The notes beneath the pieces are model-generated. The model had not been told where the DNA came from. It ran no database searches and saw nothing but the letters and a program-made list of their open reading frames with translations. DNA of 64,000 bases from Roseimaritima sediminicola (GTDB lineage Bacteria; Planctomycetota; Planctomycetia; Pirellulales; Pirellulaceae). The stretch is from NCBI RefSeq assembly GCF_009618275.1, contig NZ_WIAD01000009.1, positions 1-64,000 on the forward strand. Reading direction: 5' to 3'. The position numbers were made by a program, and so were the translations under genes. Below, in pieces: positions 7,446-15,218 of the stretch (positions are counted from its first letter, which is position 1; each line of letters opens with the position of its first letter).

Positions 7446-7530
7446 CCATCGCATGCAACGGAGCGGCGGTGGAGACTATTTTACGAATGGATGCTCAACT
7501 CCCTCCGCCCCGTGATGCGGGTCGTTACTT
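7440..7530 (+). repeat. attC site 13, last of the array
   Basis: Begins GCGTAAC (7440-7446), ends at core GTTACTT (7524-7530); arms GGAGCGGCGG and CCTCCGCCCC. No further site is seen to its right, so this is the array's distal end. Confidence 0.8.
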
Positions 7531-7716
7531 GCGCTTGCGTTTTGCAGTGCGATCATCTCGCCGGTCGGTTTCCGACAGCGTTAAGCCGATTGATTTGCGT
7601 CCATTGGCGTGATTCGCGGGCTCCGTGCCTCCGTGTCTCCGTGAGAGACTTTCATGGTCAGCGCATCGGCTCGAGCCACGTCGTTCCCTGGGACTTGCTG
7701 TTATGCCGCTGGAATC

Positions 7717-7851
7717 CTGGTAGACAACGCTCGGCTTGTCTCTCGCGATAAAGGCCACGGCGTCGTCAACCGAGCGAAAACGTCCCGACGTGACTAGGCT
7801 CTCAACCACCGCCAACGGATCCGGAGGCAATTGAATCTGCAGCGGGCTCAC
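7717..7851 (-). pseudogene. ParD/CopG-like antitoxin N-terminal fragment (tentative)
   Basis: Reading leftwards from a GTG at 7851, the first 31 or so residues (MSPLQIQLPPDPLAVVESLV...GRFRSVDDAVAFIA) resemble the ribbon-helix-helix start of ParD-type antitoxins. After about 45 residues the frame runs into low-complexity, repeat-derived sequence and finally into attC 13, so no sensible C-terminus or toxin follows. It is probably a decayed remnant just outside the array. The rest of 7531-7964 shows only a dispersed-repeat word (CTCCGTGCCTCCGTGTC type near 7621-7640). Confidence 0.25.
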
Positions 7852-7964
7852 GTCGACAACCGCTTTGCGAATCCGTGTTTCTCGGTTCTCCCGCTGGTCG
7901 GCGTGTCGGTTAAACTAGGAGGGCGAAACCGCCTTTGCCCACCATCACCGTCGAGATCCGATTC

Positions 7965-10247
7965 ATGCTCCGACCGTTTCTTGCCCTTGCTTTGTTTACC
8001 GCTCTGAGCTGCGTTTTGTCGTCCCCCGCGCCGGCTGCCGAAGTCTTTGTGGAAGCCGAAGCGTTCGACGACCACGGCGGCTGGAAACTGGATACCCAGT
8101 TCATCCAGACGATGGGCTCGCCCTACCTGCTGGCTCACGGGCTGGGCCAACCGGTCGAGGACGCGACGACGACGGTCAAAATCCCCGAAGCAGGCACCTA
8201 CCGGGTGTATGCCCGGACCTTCGACTGGGTCGCACGCTGGGATGCCCAGGGCGATCCCGGTCGCTTTCAAATCCTGATTGATGGCAAACCGCTCGAGACC
8301 ACCTTCGGCACCGAAGGCAAAGACTGGCAATGGCAGAGCGGCGGCTCGGTCGAGCTGGCCGCCGGCGAAGTCGAACTGACGCTACGCGATCTGACCGGTT
8401 TCGATGGCCGCTGTGACGCGATCTACCTGACGACCGGCGACGAGCCGCCTTCGAACAATTCCGAAATCCTCTCGCCTTGGCGACGCGATCAATTGGGGCT
8501 GACCGGCGACGACGTCGACGTCCGCTCGTACGACCTGGTCGTCGTCGGCGGCGGGTACGCGGGCACGGCCACGGCCCTGTCGGCCGCTCGCATGGGATGC
8601 CGGGTCGCCTTGATCCAAGACCGCGGCGTGCTGGGCGGCAATGGTTCCAGCGAAGTGCGGGTGTGGGCGATGGGGTTGATCCGCCGCGGCAAGTACCCGC
8701 GGATCGGCGAGATCGTCGAAGAGTTCAGCGACCAGGCCACCAAGTCGCCGGGACGCAAAGAGGAGTTCGGCGACGAGATGAAAGAGCAAATCGTCCGCGC
8801 CGAAAAGAACATCGACCTGTTCCTCTATCACCACGCCTTTACTGCGGCCACCGAGGCCGGCGTGATCCAGTCGGTCGATGCCTTCGATGTTCGCAGTGGC
8901 GATGTACGCCGCTTTAAGGCCCCGCTGTTTGCCGACTGCACCGGCCATGGCTGGTTGGGCGAATGGACCGGAGCGGACTTTGAACAAACCCCCAAGGGCC
9001 GGATGGGGATGAGCAATATGTGGCGGTGGGACGAACGCGAGACACCGCAGAGCTTTCCGGAAACACCCTGGGCTCTGCCGCTGACCATGCGCGACTTTCC
9101 CTATCCGCGCGATCACCATGGCCAGTGGTTCTGGGAAAGCGGCTTTGACAAGGATCCGATCAACGGAGCCGAAGCGATTCGCGACTGGAACCTCCGCGCG
9201 GTCTACGGAGCTTTTAATGCGATGAAGAACGGCGACGGTGCCGCGCGGCACCCGAACGCCGTGCTGACCTGGGTCGCCTACGTCGGCGGGCCGCGGGAGA
9301 GCCGCCGTTTGCTGGGCGACGTGATCCTGACCCAAGACCACATCGTCAACAAGCACCAGTTCAAGGACGGCTGCGTGCCCAGCACGTGGTCGATCGACCT
9401 GCATTATCCCAAACAGCAGTACGCCGACAAATTCCCCGACAATCCGTTTATCAGCGTGGCCGTTCACGATCGCCGCGTGGATCGCTCCTACGGTTACCCG
9501 GTTCCCTACCGCTGCTTCTACTCACGCAACATTTCCAACCTGTTCATGGCCGGCCGCTGCGTCAGTGTCACGCACGAGGCACTCGGCACGGTGCGCGTGA
9601 TGAAGACCTGCGGGATGATGGGAGAAGTGGTCGGGAAAGCGGCTTCGATCTGCATCGATCACACTTGCCGGCCCCGAGACGTGTACGAGCAGTACTGGTC
9701 GGAACTGGACGAACTGTTGCAGTTGCCGGGTGTGGCGCGGCGAGAAACCGTGGCCGCCGACATTCAGATTCCCGATGACGTGCAGCCTTCGGCCGGTCCG
9801 CGCGGGCCGCTGGAAGGCGTCGATCCGGCGAAGATGGACGGGATCGTTGTGGACGATGAAGCGGCCGCCAAGCGAGGCAAATGGACGTCGGGAACGGGCC
9901 TGAAAGGGTTTGTCGGATACAGTTACCTGTACGCCGGTGGCGACAGCGATGCCTCGATCCGGTTTCCCATCGAAGTGCCGCAAGGGGGAACGTATCGCTT
10001 GAGCGTTCTGTACGGAACACATCCCAATCGCGGTACGCGGGTTCCCGTGGCCTGGGCGGTCGACGAACAGTTGCGAGGTGAAACGCGCGTCGATATGCGG
10101 GGCGAGCAAACGCGAGAAGCCGCCGAAGCGGTGCTGGGCACGCTGCGACTGGAAGCCGGCCAGAAGGTGTGGGTGACGATCAGCACCGAAGATGCCGCGG
10201 GCACCGTGCACGCCGACGCCGTTCGTCTGCTGGGCCTTGAAGAGTAA
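7965..10247 (+). CDS. Secreted FAD-dependent oxidoreductase (760 aa)
   Basis: Starts at ATG 7965, which begins a clear signal peptide (MLRPFLALALFTALSC...APAA) cleaved near residue 24. Residues about 25-165 look like a carbohydrate-binding-type beta domain (VFVEAEAFDDHGGW...). Then comes a Rossmann FAD site YDLVVVGGGYAGTATALSAARMGC with a GGNGSSE loop, the signature of the FAD-dependent oxidoreductase family PF12831 abundant in planctomycetes. The last 130 residues form another beta domain like those of xanthan-lyase-type proteins. It is predicted to act outside the cytoplasm on a sugar or polymer; the substrate is unknown. It stands alone next to the array, with a 168-bp repeat cluster directly after the stop. 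Confidence 0.85.
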   Translation: MLRPFLALALFTALSCVLSSPAPAAEVFVEAEAFDDHGGWKLDTQFIQTMGSPYLLAHGLGQPVEDATTTVKIPEAGTYRVYARTFDWVARWDAQGDPGRFQILIDGKPLETTFGTEGKDWQWQSGGSVELAAGEVELTLRDLTGFDGRCDAIYLTTGDEPPSNNSEILSPWRRDQLGLTGDDVDVRSYDLVVVGGGYAGTATALSAARMGCRVALIQDRGVLGGNGSSEVRVWAMGLIRRGKYPRIGEIVEEFSDQATKSPGRKEEFGDEMKEQIVRAEKNIDLFLYHHAFTAATEAGVIQSVDAFDVRSGDVRRFKAPLFADCTGHGWLGEWTGADFEQTPKGRMGMSNMWRWDERETPQSFPETPWALPLTMRDFPYPRDHHGQWFWESGFDKDPINGAEAIRDWNLRAVYGAFNAMKNGDGAARHPNAVLTWVAYVGGPRESRRLLGDVILTQDHIVNKHQFKDGCVPSTWSIDLHYPKQQYADKFPDNPFISVAVHDRRVDRSYGYPVPYRCFYSRNISNLFMAGRCVSVTHEALGTVRVMKTCGMMGEVVGKAASICIDHTCRPRDVYEQYWSELDELLQLPGVARRETVAADIQIPDDVQPSAGPRGPLEGVDPAKMDGIVVDDEAAAKRGKWTSGTGLKGFVGYSYLYAGGDSDASIRFPIEVPQGGTYRLSVLYGTHPNRGTRVPVAWAVDEQLRGETRVDMRGEQTREAAEAVLGTLRLEAGQKVWVTISTEDAAGTVHADAVRLLGLEE

Positions 10248-10250
10248 ATC

Positions 10251-10754
10251 AGTGGCAGTGGCATAGGCTTCCAGCCTGTGAACCAGTGGCATCACATCGC
10301 ACCAGGGCAGATAGACGAATCCCTCCGGGGAACGTTCTGGTAAACGCTTGTCTCGAAGCGTTTTCCACAGGCTGGAAGCCTATGCCACTGGTGACGGGCT
10401 CCTCAGGCTTCGGGGGAGAGTGGCAGTGGCATAGGCTTCCAGCCTGTGAACCAGTGGCATCACATCGCACCAGGGCAGATAGACGAATCCCTCCGGGGAA
10501 CGTTCTGGTAAACGCTTGTCTCGAAGCATTTACCACAGGCTGGAAGCCTATGCCACTGGTGACGGGCTCCTTAGGCTTCGGGGGAGAGTGGCAGTGGCAT
10601 AGGCTTCCAGCCTGTGAACCAGTGGCATCACATTGCACCAGGGCAGATAGACGAATCCCTCCGGGGAACGTTCTGGTAAACGCTTGTCTCGAAGCGTTTT
10701 CCACAGGCTGGAAGCCTATGCCACTGGTGACGGGCTCCTTAGGCTTCGGGGGAG
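10251..10754. repeat. Three tandem copies of a 168-bp repeat
   Basis: Units begin at 10251, 10419 and 10587, each 168 bp and nearly identical. Every unit contains the word TGGCATAGGCTTCCAGCCTGTG near its start and its reverse complement near its end, so each is itself a long inverted repeat. The same word recurs at 34391-34513. Because 168 is a multiple of three, frames stay open on both strands through the array; these are not genes. Confidence 0.95.
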
Positions 10755-10770
10755 AGGGAAGAAAACGATT

Positions 10771-11619
10771 TTACTCGCGCATCGATTCCGCCGGCGTCTG
10801 CACTTTTGCGATGGGCAGTTTGATTTCGATCACCTGCGCCGGATGGACCTGTTCGTCGTCTTCGTCCCAGGTTCGCTCTTCGAGCAGCTCGCTCGTCCAG
10901 CCCTCCGCCTCGGCCGTTTCTCGAACGATTTCCAGCGGCGTTCCTCGGGTGAAGCTGAGCAGGCAGCGTCCGCCGGGCTTGAGGTGTTGTGGCAGGCCTT
11001 CCAGGACCGCTCTCAGCCAGCGGTAGTCGGGATCACAGAAAGCGTGATCGCTGATCGATTCGATCGGCGCGTCCTCCGACGGAGCATGGGCGAGGATTAA
11101 ATCGAACCGCTCGTCGGCTTGGAGCACTGCAAAGGGGCTGGCCGATTCGATCGACTCGTCACGGCCGCGGACCTCGAGCACGTTGTCGAGATCGTGGCGA
11201 GCAGCGTTGTAGCGGGCGCAGGCGACGGCCGCGGGATTGACGTCGGTGGCCACGACGCGGGTGGCACCGGAGCGGGCGCACAACAGCGACAGGACGCCGG
11301 TGCCGGTTCGCAGCTCCAGCACGCTGCGCGCTTCGGCGGCCGCCTGGTCGGTGATCTGCTTGCGCAAGGCCGCCGATTCCTCCCCCGTCCAGGCCACCGT
11401 GCGGAACTGCACGACTTCGTGGGGAGAGAGCGATTCCAAGGTCCACGACTGCACCACGTCGTGCTCGTAGGACAGGTCTTGCCGCACGCGTCCGGGGCAT
11501 CCGCCCGCGATTCCTACCAGCGTGACCAGGCATGCGGCGAGCCACACTCGCTTGTACGTCGGCGTTGTTGGCGAAGGTTTCGGTGGGGCCGGAGGTGCCG
11601 GTGGGTTTACCGCGAGCAT
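10771..11619 (-). CDS. SAM-dependent methyltransferase with lipoprotein-like N-terminus (282 aa)
   Basis: After a proline-rich start, residues about 26-41 (WLAACLVTLVGIAGGC) look like a signal with a lipobox-type AGGC. The rest is a class I methyltransferase core: VLELRTGTGVLSLL (motif I, near 97-110), VVATDVN (acidic end of strand 2), FDLILAHAP (motif IV position) and LKPGGRCLLSFTRG (motif VI). The order resembles PrmA/HemK-like enzymes, although the NPPY-type catalytic motif is AHAP here. A methyltransferase exported as a lipoprotein would lack SAM, so either the segment is an uncleaved anchor facing the cytoplasm or the fold has been reused. The gene follows the GNAT gene by 51 bp and probably shares its transcript. 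Confidence 0.75.
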   Translation of the reverse strand: MLAVNPPAPPAPPKPSPTTPTYKRVWLAACLVTLVGIAGGCPGRVRQDLSYEHDVVQSWTLESLSPHEVVQFRTVAWTGEESAALRKQITDQAAAEARSVLELRTGTGVLSLLCARSGATRVVATDVNPAAVACARYNAARHDLDNVLEVRGRDESIESASPFAVLQADERFDLILAHAPSEDAPIESISDHAFCDPDYRWLRAVLEGLPQHLKPGGRCLLSFTRGTPLEIVRETAEAEGWTSELLEERTWDEDDEQVHPAQVIEIKLPIAKVQTPAESMRE

Positions 11620-11670
11620 GGTGTCGGTCCTTCGCTGGAACAGGTAGGCAGGAATCGCTCGGAACGAGCT

Positions 11671-12201
11671 TTATTCCTCTTCGGAATCGTACCGGGAGCG
11701 GAGCTGGCAGAACATGGCGCGTTTCTGATCGGGCAGGGCATAATCGAATCCGCAGCCGCGCAAAAAATCTTCCGATGAGCTGATCGCCATGACTTCCATC
11801 ACGCCCAGCTCGCGGGCACGCTCGACGCTGCGGCGAACCAGTTCGCGACCGATCCCTTGCGTACGGCAGCTCGGATCGACGACCAAGCACTGGATCTCGG
11901 CCATTTTACGGCTGTAGATTTCCACCGCACAAAATCCCACCATGCGATCTTCGCGGAGGGCGACAAAGCCGTGGCGGGTCAATTCCATCAATTCCTCCAG
12001 CGTCCGCCGAAGCAGTTTGCGTTGCCGCACATCGGGAGCCATCAAGGCAGCGATCGAAACCGCATCTTCCGGTACGGCTTGACGGTAGGTCGGCGCGGCC
12101 GCCGCCGCGTCGGCAGGACGCTCGGAGGCATCAGCAGGGTGCCCGGAGGCGTCGGCGGGGTGCCCGGAGGCGTCGGCGGGAGGTTCGGAGGGATCGTTCA
12201 T
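11671..12201 (-). CDS. GNAT N-acetyltransferase, ArgA-like domain (176 aa)
   Basis: Start at ATG 12199-12201, which overlaps the aroDE stop as ATGA and implies translational coupling; the longer open frame upstream lies inside aroDE. Residues about 2-30 are a low-complexity tail with a seven-residue repeat (ADASGHP/ADASERP), encoded by 21-bp direct repeats at about 12120-12180. The remainder is a GNAT fold: AIAALM, GFVALREDRMVGFCAVEIY, the acetyl-CoA loop CRTQGIGRELV and FLRGCGFDYALPDQKRAMFCQL, which most resembles the acetyltransferase half of N-acetylglutamate synthases. A role in arginine synthesis is possible but not shown. Confidence 0.75.
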   Translation of the reverse strand: MNDPSEPPADASGHPADASGHPADASERPADAAAAAPTYRQAVPEDAVSIAALMAPDVRQRKLLRRTLEELMELTRHGFVALREDRMVGFCAVEIYSRKMAEIQCLVVDPSCRTQGIGRELVRRSVERARELGVMEVMAISSSEDFLRGCGFDYALPDQKRAMFCQLRSRYDSEEE

Positions 12202-13697
12202 CGATTGATCCGTACGGGACTGGTCGCTTCTTTGATCGCTTGACGCATCTGCCCGACCGGAGGTTCGGCGCCGGTGAACAGTTTGTACTGGTAGCAGGCT
12301 TGGCGGACAAACATATCGACGCCCGTAATTGTACGGCACCCGTGCCGACGAGCGTGCTTGATTAGCAGTGTCTGTTCCGGGTTGTAGACCGTATCAAAGA
12401 CCACCATCGAATCGTCGACCGCATCGACTTCGAAATCGAAGGGGCTGTCGTCGACGTTAGGGTGCATGCCCACCGGGGTGCCGTTGACCAACAGTTTTGC
12501 CGGCTGTGCGTGGCGTTCTTCCCAAGCGACGGATTTCAGGCCCAGTTCTTTGGCCAAGGCTTCGCTGCGCGCCTGGGTGCGGCTGGCGATCGTGACGCGT
12601 GCGCCGCGATTCTTCAGGCCCCAGGCGATCGCTCGCGAGACACCGCCGGCGCCCAGAACCAAGACGTCCAGATCCTTGTAGGGTTTATCGGCGTCGTCGC
12701 CCAAGGGAATCACCGCCGAGATGCAATCCATCGCCGCGCGATAGTCCGTGTTGTAGCCCAGACGCGTATCGTCGTCGAAGATCATCGTGTTGATCGCGCC
12801 GATTCCGGTCGCCGCCGATTCGGCTTGATTGCACAGATCCAGAGCTCGCTCTTTGTGCGGGATCGTGACGCTGACGCCCGAGATCCCGAGAGCCGGAGCG
12901 GCATTGACGAAGGCTTCCAGTTCCTCGGCCGGCACGCGCAGGGGCAGGTAACAGCAATCACGGTTTTCGGCCACGAAGGCTTTGTTATGGATCAGCGGGC
13001 TGTGGCTGTGGGCGACCGGATCGGCGACCACGCCGTACAGTTCGGTCTGCGGCGTCAGTTGGTCGCTGCGGTACAGCTCCTTCATCTGCCGCCAATTCAG
13101 CTGGCCCGGGGCGAGCGTGCGGTCGGAGCTGAAGGTGGCGTAGGAGAACGGGGCGCCCATCCGGCAGGCCAAGATCCGGCTGACCATACCGATCTCGCCC
13201 ATGCACAGGCCGATGGTCGGCACACTGGCTTTCTGCATCAGGTCGAACATCCGCAGGTTGTCTTCGAAGGAATTAGCCATCGTCGCGATTTTGACGATGT
13301 CGGCATCCTCGGCGGCCATCGCGGCGTGCAATTCTTCCAGGTTGTCGGGCGTCTGTTCAAAGTCGTGAAAGCTGATGATCCGCTTGGTGTTGCCATAGCG
13401 GGGGATATCCGCCGCCACATCGGCTTCGATGTCGACGTACTCGACGCCCGCGGCGATGGCGCTGCGCAGCAGCATCTGGCGTTCTTCTTCGCTGCGCGAC
13501 CATCGTCCGCCATCTTCCCGGCGCCGCGCCGTCGCCACGACCGGGCAGGGCCGATCTTTCAGCAAACGCCCCAGATCGACCGCGCGGCCGATATAATCCA
13601 GCCGCAGTTCCACCAGCTGGATTCCCTGTTCGGCCAGGTGTTTGTGTTCAGCGATTGTCTGAGTATGACGGGTTCGACCGATACTGACGCAAATCAT
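12198..13697 (-). CDS. aroDE: Bifunctional 3-dehydroquinate dehydratase / shikimate dehydrogenase (499 aa)
   Basis: Catalyses two steps of the shikimate route in the cytoplasm. The N-terminal half is a type I dehydroquinase: ELRLDY at 30-35, general-base His111 in SFHDF and Schiff-base Lys136 in VKIATM. The C-terminal half is shikimate dehydrogenase: SHSPLIHNKAF (shikimate site), IPHKERAL with the catalytic lysine, GAIN and NTDYRA, the NADP loop GAGGVSRAIAWGL and NGTPVGMHP. I chose ATG 13697 (MICVSIGRTRH) because dehydroquinases begin at this strand; an in-frame GTG at 13730 would add 11 residues. The same fusion is found in other planctomycetes and chlamydiae. It overlaps the GNAT gene by four bases. 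Confidence 0.93.
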   Translation of the reverse strand: MICVSIGRTRHTQTIAEHKHLAEQGIQLVELRLDYIGRAVDLGRLLKDRPCPVVATARRREDGGRWSRSEEERQMLLRSAIAAGVEYVDIEADVAADIPRYGNTKRIISFHDFEQTPDNLEELHAAMAAEDADIVKIATMANSFEDNLRMFDLMQKASVPTIGLCMGEIGMVSRILACRMGAPFSYATFSSDRTLAPGQLNWRQMKELYRSDQLTPQTELYGVVADPVAHSHSPLIHNKAFVAENRDCCYLPLRVPAEELEAFVNAAPALGISGVSVTIPHKERALDLCNQAESAATGIGAINTMIFDDDTRLGYNTDYRAAMDCISAVIPLGDDADKPYKDLDVLVLGAGGVSRAIAWGLKNRGARVTIASRTQARSEALAKELGLKSVAWEERHAQPAKLLVNGTPVGMHPNVDDSPFDFEVDAVDDSMVVFDTVYNPEQTLLIKHARRHGCRTITGVDMFVRQACYQYKLFTGAEPPVGQMRQAIKEATSPVRINR

Positions 13698-13910
13698 TCC
13701 AGAAGCGGGGTAAACGAGGGGCGAACGCACCGCCGCAGCGGTAACAAGAAAAAATAAAAACGCAGTGCTTGCACAGTGCTAGTCGAAAGCGGCCCGCCCA
13801 CCAAGGGGGCACTTTGCCGATTTCGCAGGCTTCGCAATTTCACGAGCCAAGAATCTTTCTCGGAGAGCAGATTCCTCGGGGCGGGAAAAGACGCGGGGTG
13901 ACCGACGCTT

Positions 13911-13916
13911 TATAAT
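13911..13916 (+). promoter_or_regulatory. Possible -10 box of a leaderless gene
   Basis: A perfect TATAAT lies seven bases before the ATG of the beta-propeller gene, so transcription would begin at or next to the start codon. No good -35 box is visible, so this is weak evidence. Confidence 0.3.
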
Positions 13917-13923
13917 AGAAGCT

Positions 13924-15102
13924 ATGAATGTAAAACGAGTACTGTTCGGTGTTTTTTCTTGTGGCGTTCTGTGGGGGGCCCTGCAGGTCGGTGCGGTGGC
14001 CTCCGCCGCCGATCCCCAGCCACCGGTCAAGGAGCCTCCGGTCCAGGAGCCAACGGGTCAGGACTGGCCCACAGAACGAGCCAATCCACAGGGCACCGGT
14101 GCGGTGGCCGAGAGCCTGCCCGCGCAACTGAGCGAACAGTGGCGGTACGAGGCTGGCGAGCCGATCGAAGCGACGCCCGTGGTCGTCCAAGGCGTGGTAT
14201 ACGTTGCCGATGTCGAGGGCACGGTCCACGCCATCGACGCCCAAACCGGCCAGAGACGCTGGACCAGCGAGACCGAAGGCGGCTTCTTGGCGCCGCCGGC
14301 GATCTCCGGCGATACGCTGGTGATCGGCGATTACAACGGCCAGGTGTATGCCCTGAACGTCGCCGACGGCAAACAACGCTGGACGTTTCAGACCGGCGGC
14401 GAGATCAACGCCGGATTCGCGTTCTTCGATGGCAAGGTGCTGATCCCTTCGCAGGACGGCAATCTGTACTGCTTGAAAACGGCCGACGGCAGCAAGGTGT
14501 GGGTGTACGAAACCACCGACCAGATCCAGTGCAGCCCCACGATCGCCGGTTCACGTACCTTCTTGGGCGGTTGCGATGGGCAACTGCACAGTGTGGATTT
14601 GAAAACCGGCAAGGCCGTCGCCGACCCCCTGCCCTTGGAGGGACCGACGCTGAGCACGCCGGCGGTGATGGGCAAGCACGCCTTTCTGACCACTCACGGC
14701 GGACTGGTCAAAGCCTTCGACTGGCAGGCCAACACAGCGCTGTGGCAGTACGCCGACCCGCAGCGCAATCAGGAATACCGCAGCAGCCCGGCGGCCAGCG
14801 ACGCGGCGATCGTCGTGAGCAGCCAGTTCCGCAGCGTCACGGCGCTGGACCCCAAGACGGGCGAGGAGCTGTGGAAGAAACCGCTGCGTCGTTTCGCCGA
14901 AGCCTCGCCGGTGATCGCCGGAGAGGACGTCTGGATCGCGGCCACCGACGGACGCCTGTACCGCTTTGCATTGGCCGACGGAACCTTGAAGAGCGAAACC
15001 GAATTCCGGGGCTCGTTCCTGGCGCCTCCCGCAATCGTCGGCCAGCAATTAATCTTGGCCAATGACGATGGCGTCGTGATCGCCCTGGGCCCCGCCTCCT
15101 GA
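13924..15102 (+). CDS. PQQ-like beta-propeller repeat protein (392 aa)
   Basis: A signal peptide (MNVKRVLFGVFSCGVLWGALQVGAVASAA) leads into a proline-rich stretch and then a run of WD/PQQ-type blades. Each blade has the pattern GxVYAxDAxTGxxxWxxxT (for example VHAIDAQTGQRRWTSETEG, YALNVADGKQRWTFQTGG, YCLKTADGSKVWVYETTD), giving seven or eight blades. The fold is that of BamB and quinoprotein dehydrogenases, but there are no obvious quinone-binding residues, so a periplasmic scaffold or assembly role is more likely than an enzyme. It stands alone, divergent from aroDE. Confidence 0.85.
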   Translation: MNVKRVLFGVFSCGVLWGALQVGAVASAADPQPPVKEPPVQEPTGQDWPTERANPQGTGAVAESLPAQLSEQWRYEAGEPIEATPVVVQGVVYVADVEGTVHAIDAQTGQRRWTSETEGGFLAPPAISGDTLVIGDYNGQVYALNVADGKQRWTFQTGGEINAGFAFFDGKVLIPSQDGNLYCLKTADGSKVWVYETTDQIQCSPTIAGSRTFLGGCDGQLHSVDLKTGKAVADPLPLEGPTLSTPAVMGKHAFLTTHGGLVKAFDWQANTALWQYADPQRNQEYRSSPAASDAAIVVSSQFRSVTALDPKTGEELWKKPLRRFAEASPVIAGEDVWIAATDGRLYRFALADGTLKSETEFRGSFLAPPAIVGQQLILANDDGVVIALGPAS

Positions 15103-15218
15103 CCGGCTTTCCGCCGCTCGTCTCTCGCCACTAACTTCCTGCCGCTCACCCCGCCTCCACGCTTCGCCTCGCGCCACACTCCGCACGCACGTCCGCTCTC
15201 CCCACAAGGACCGCACTG

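Larger units (their letters stand above)
1..7530 (+). other. Integron-type gene-cassette array, distal part
   Basis: Thirteen complete attC-like sites and the tail of a fourteenth occur at intervals of roughly 0.4-0.8 kb, all in one orientation. Each starts with a box ending in AAC and ends with a GTT-type core, the RYYYAAC...GTTRRRY layout known for integron attC sites, and has inner complementary arms for a hairpin. Genes lie between sites on the same strand, and several stop codons fall inside the first attC box, as in true cassettes. Site orientation puts attI and the integrase to the left, outside the window. I see no integrase, so this may equally be a cluster of attC sites lacking one. 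After 7530 no further site is seen. Confidence 0.85.

Noticed and set aside
10249-11026. Open frames of 151 and 246 codons on both strands across the repeat cluster
   Set aside because: They exist because the 168-bp unit is a multiple of three; the translated units are identical repeats of intergenic sequence.
12462-13757. A 431-codon frame on the plus strand opposite aroDE
   Set aside because: It is the antisense of a clearly conserved enzyme; high G+C third positions keep the opposite frame open.
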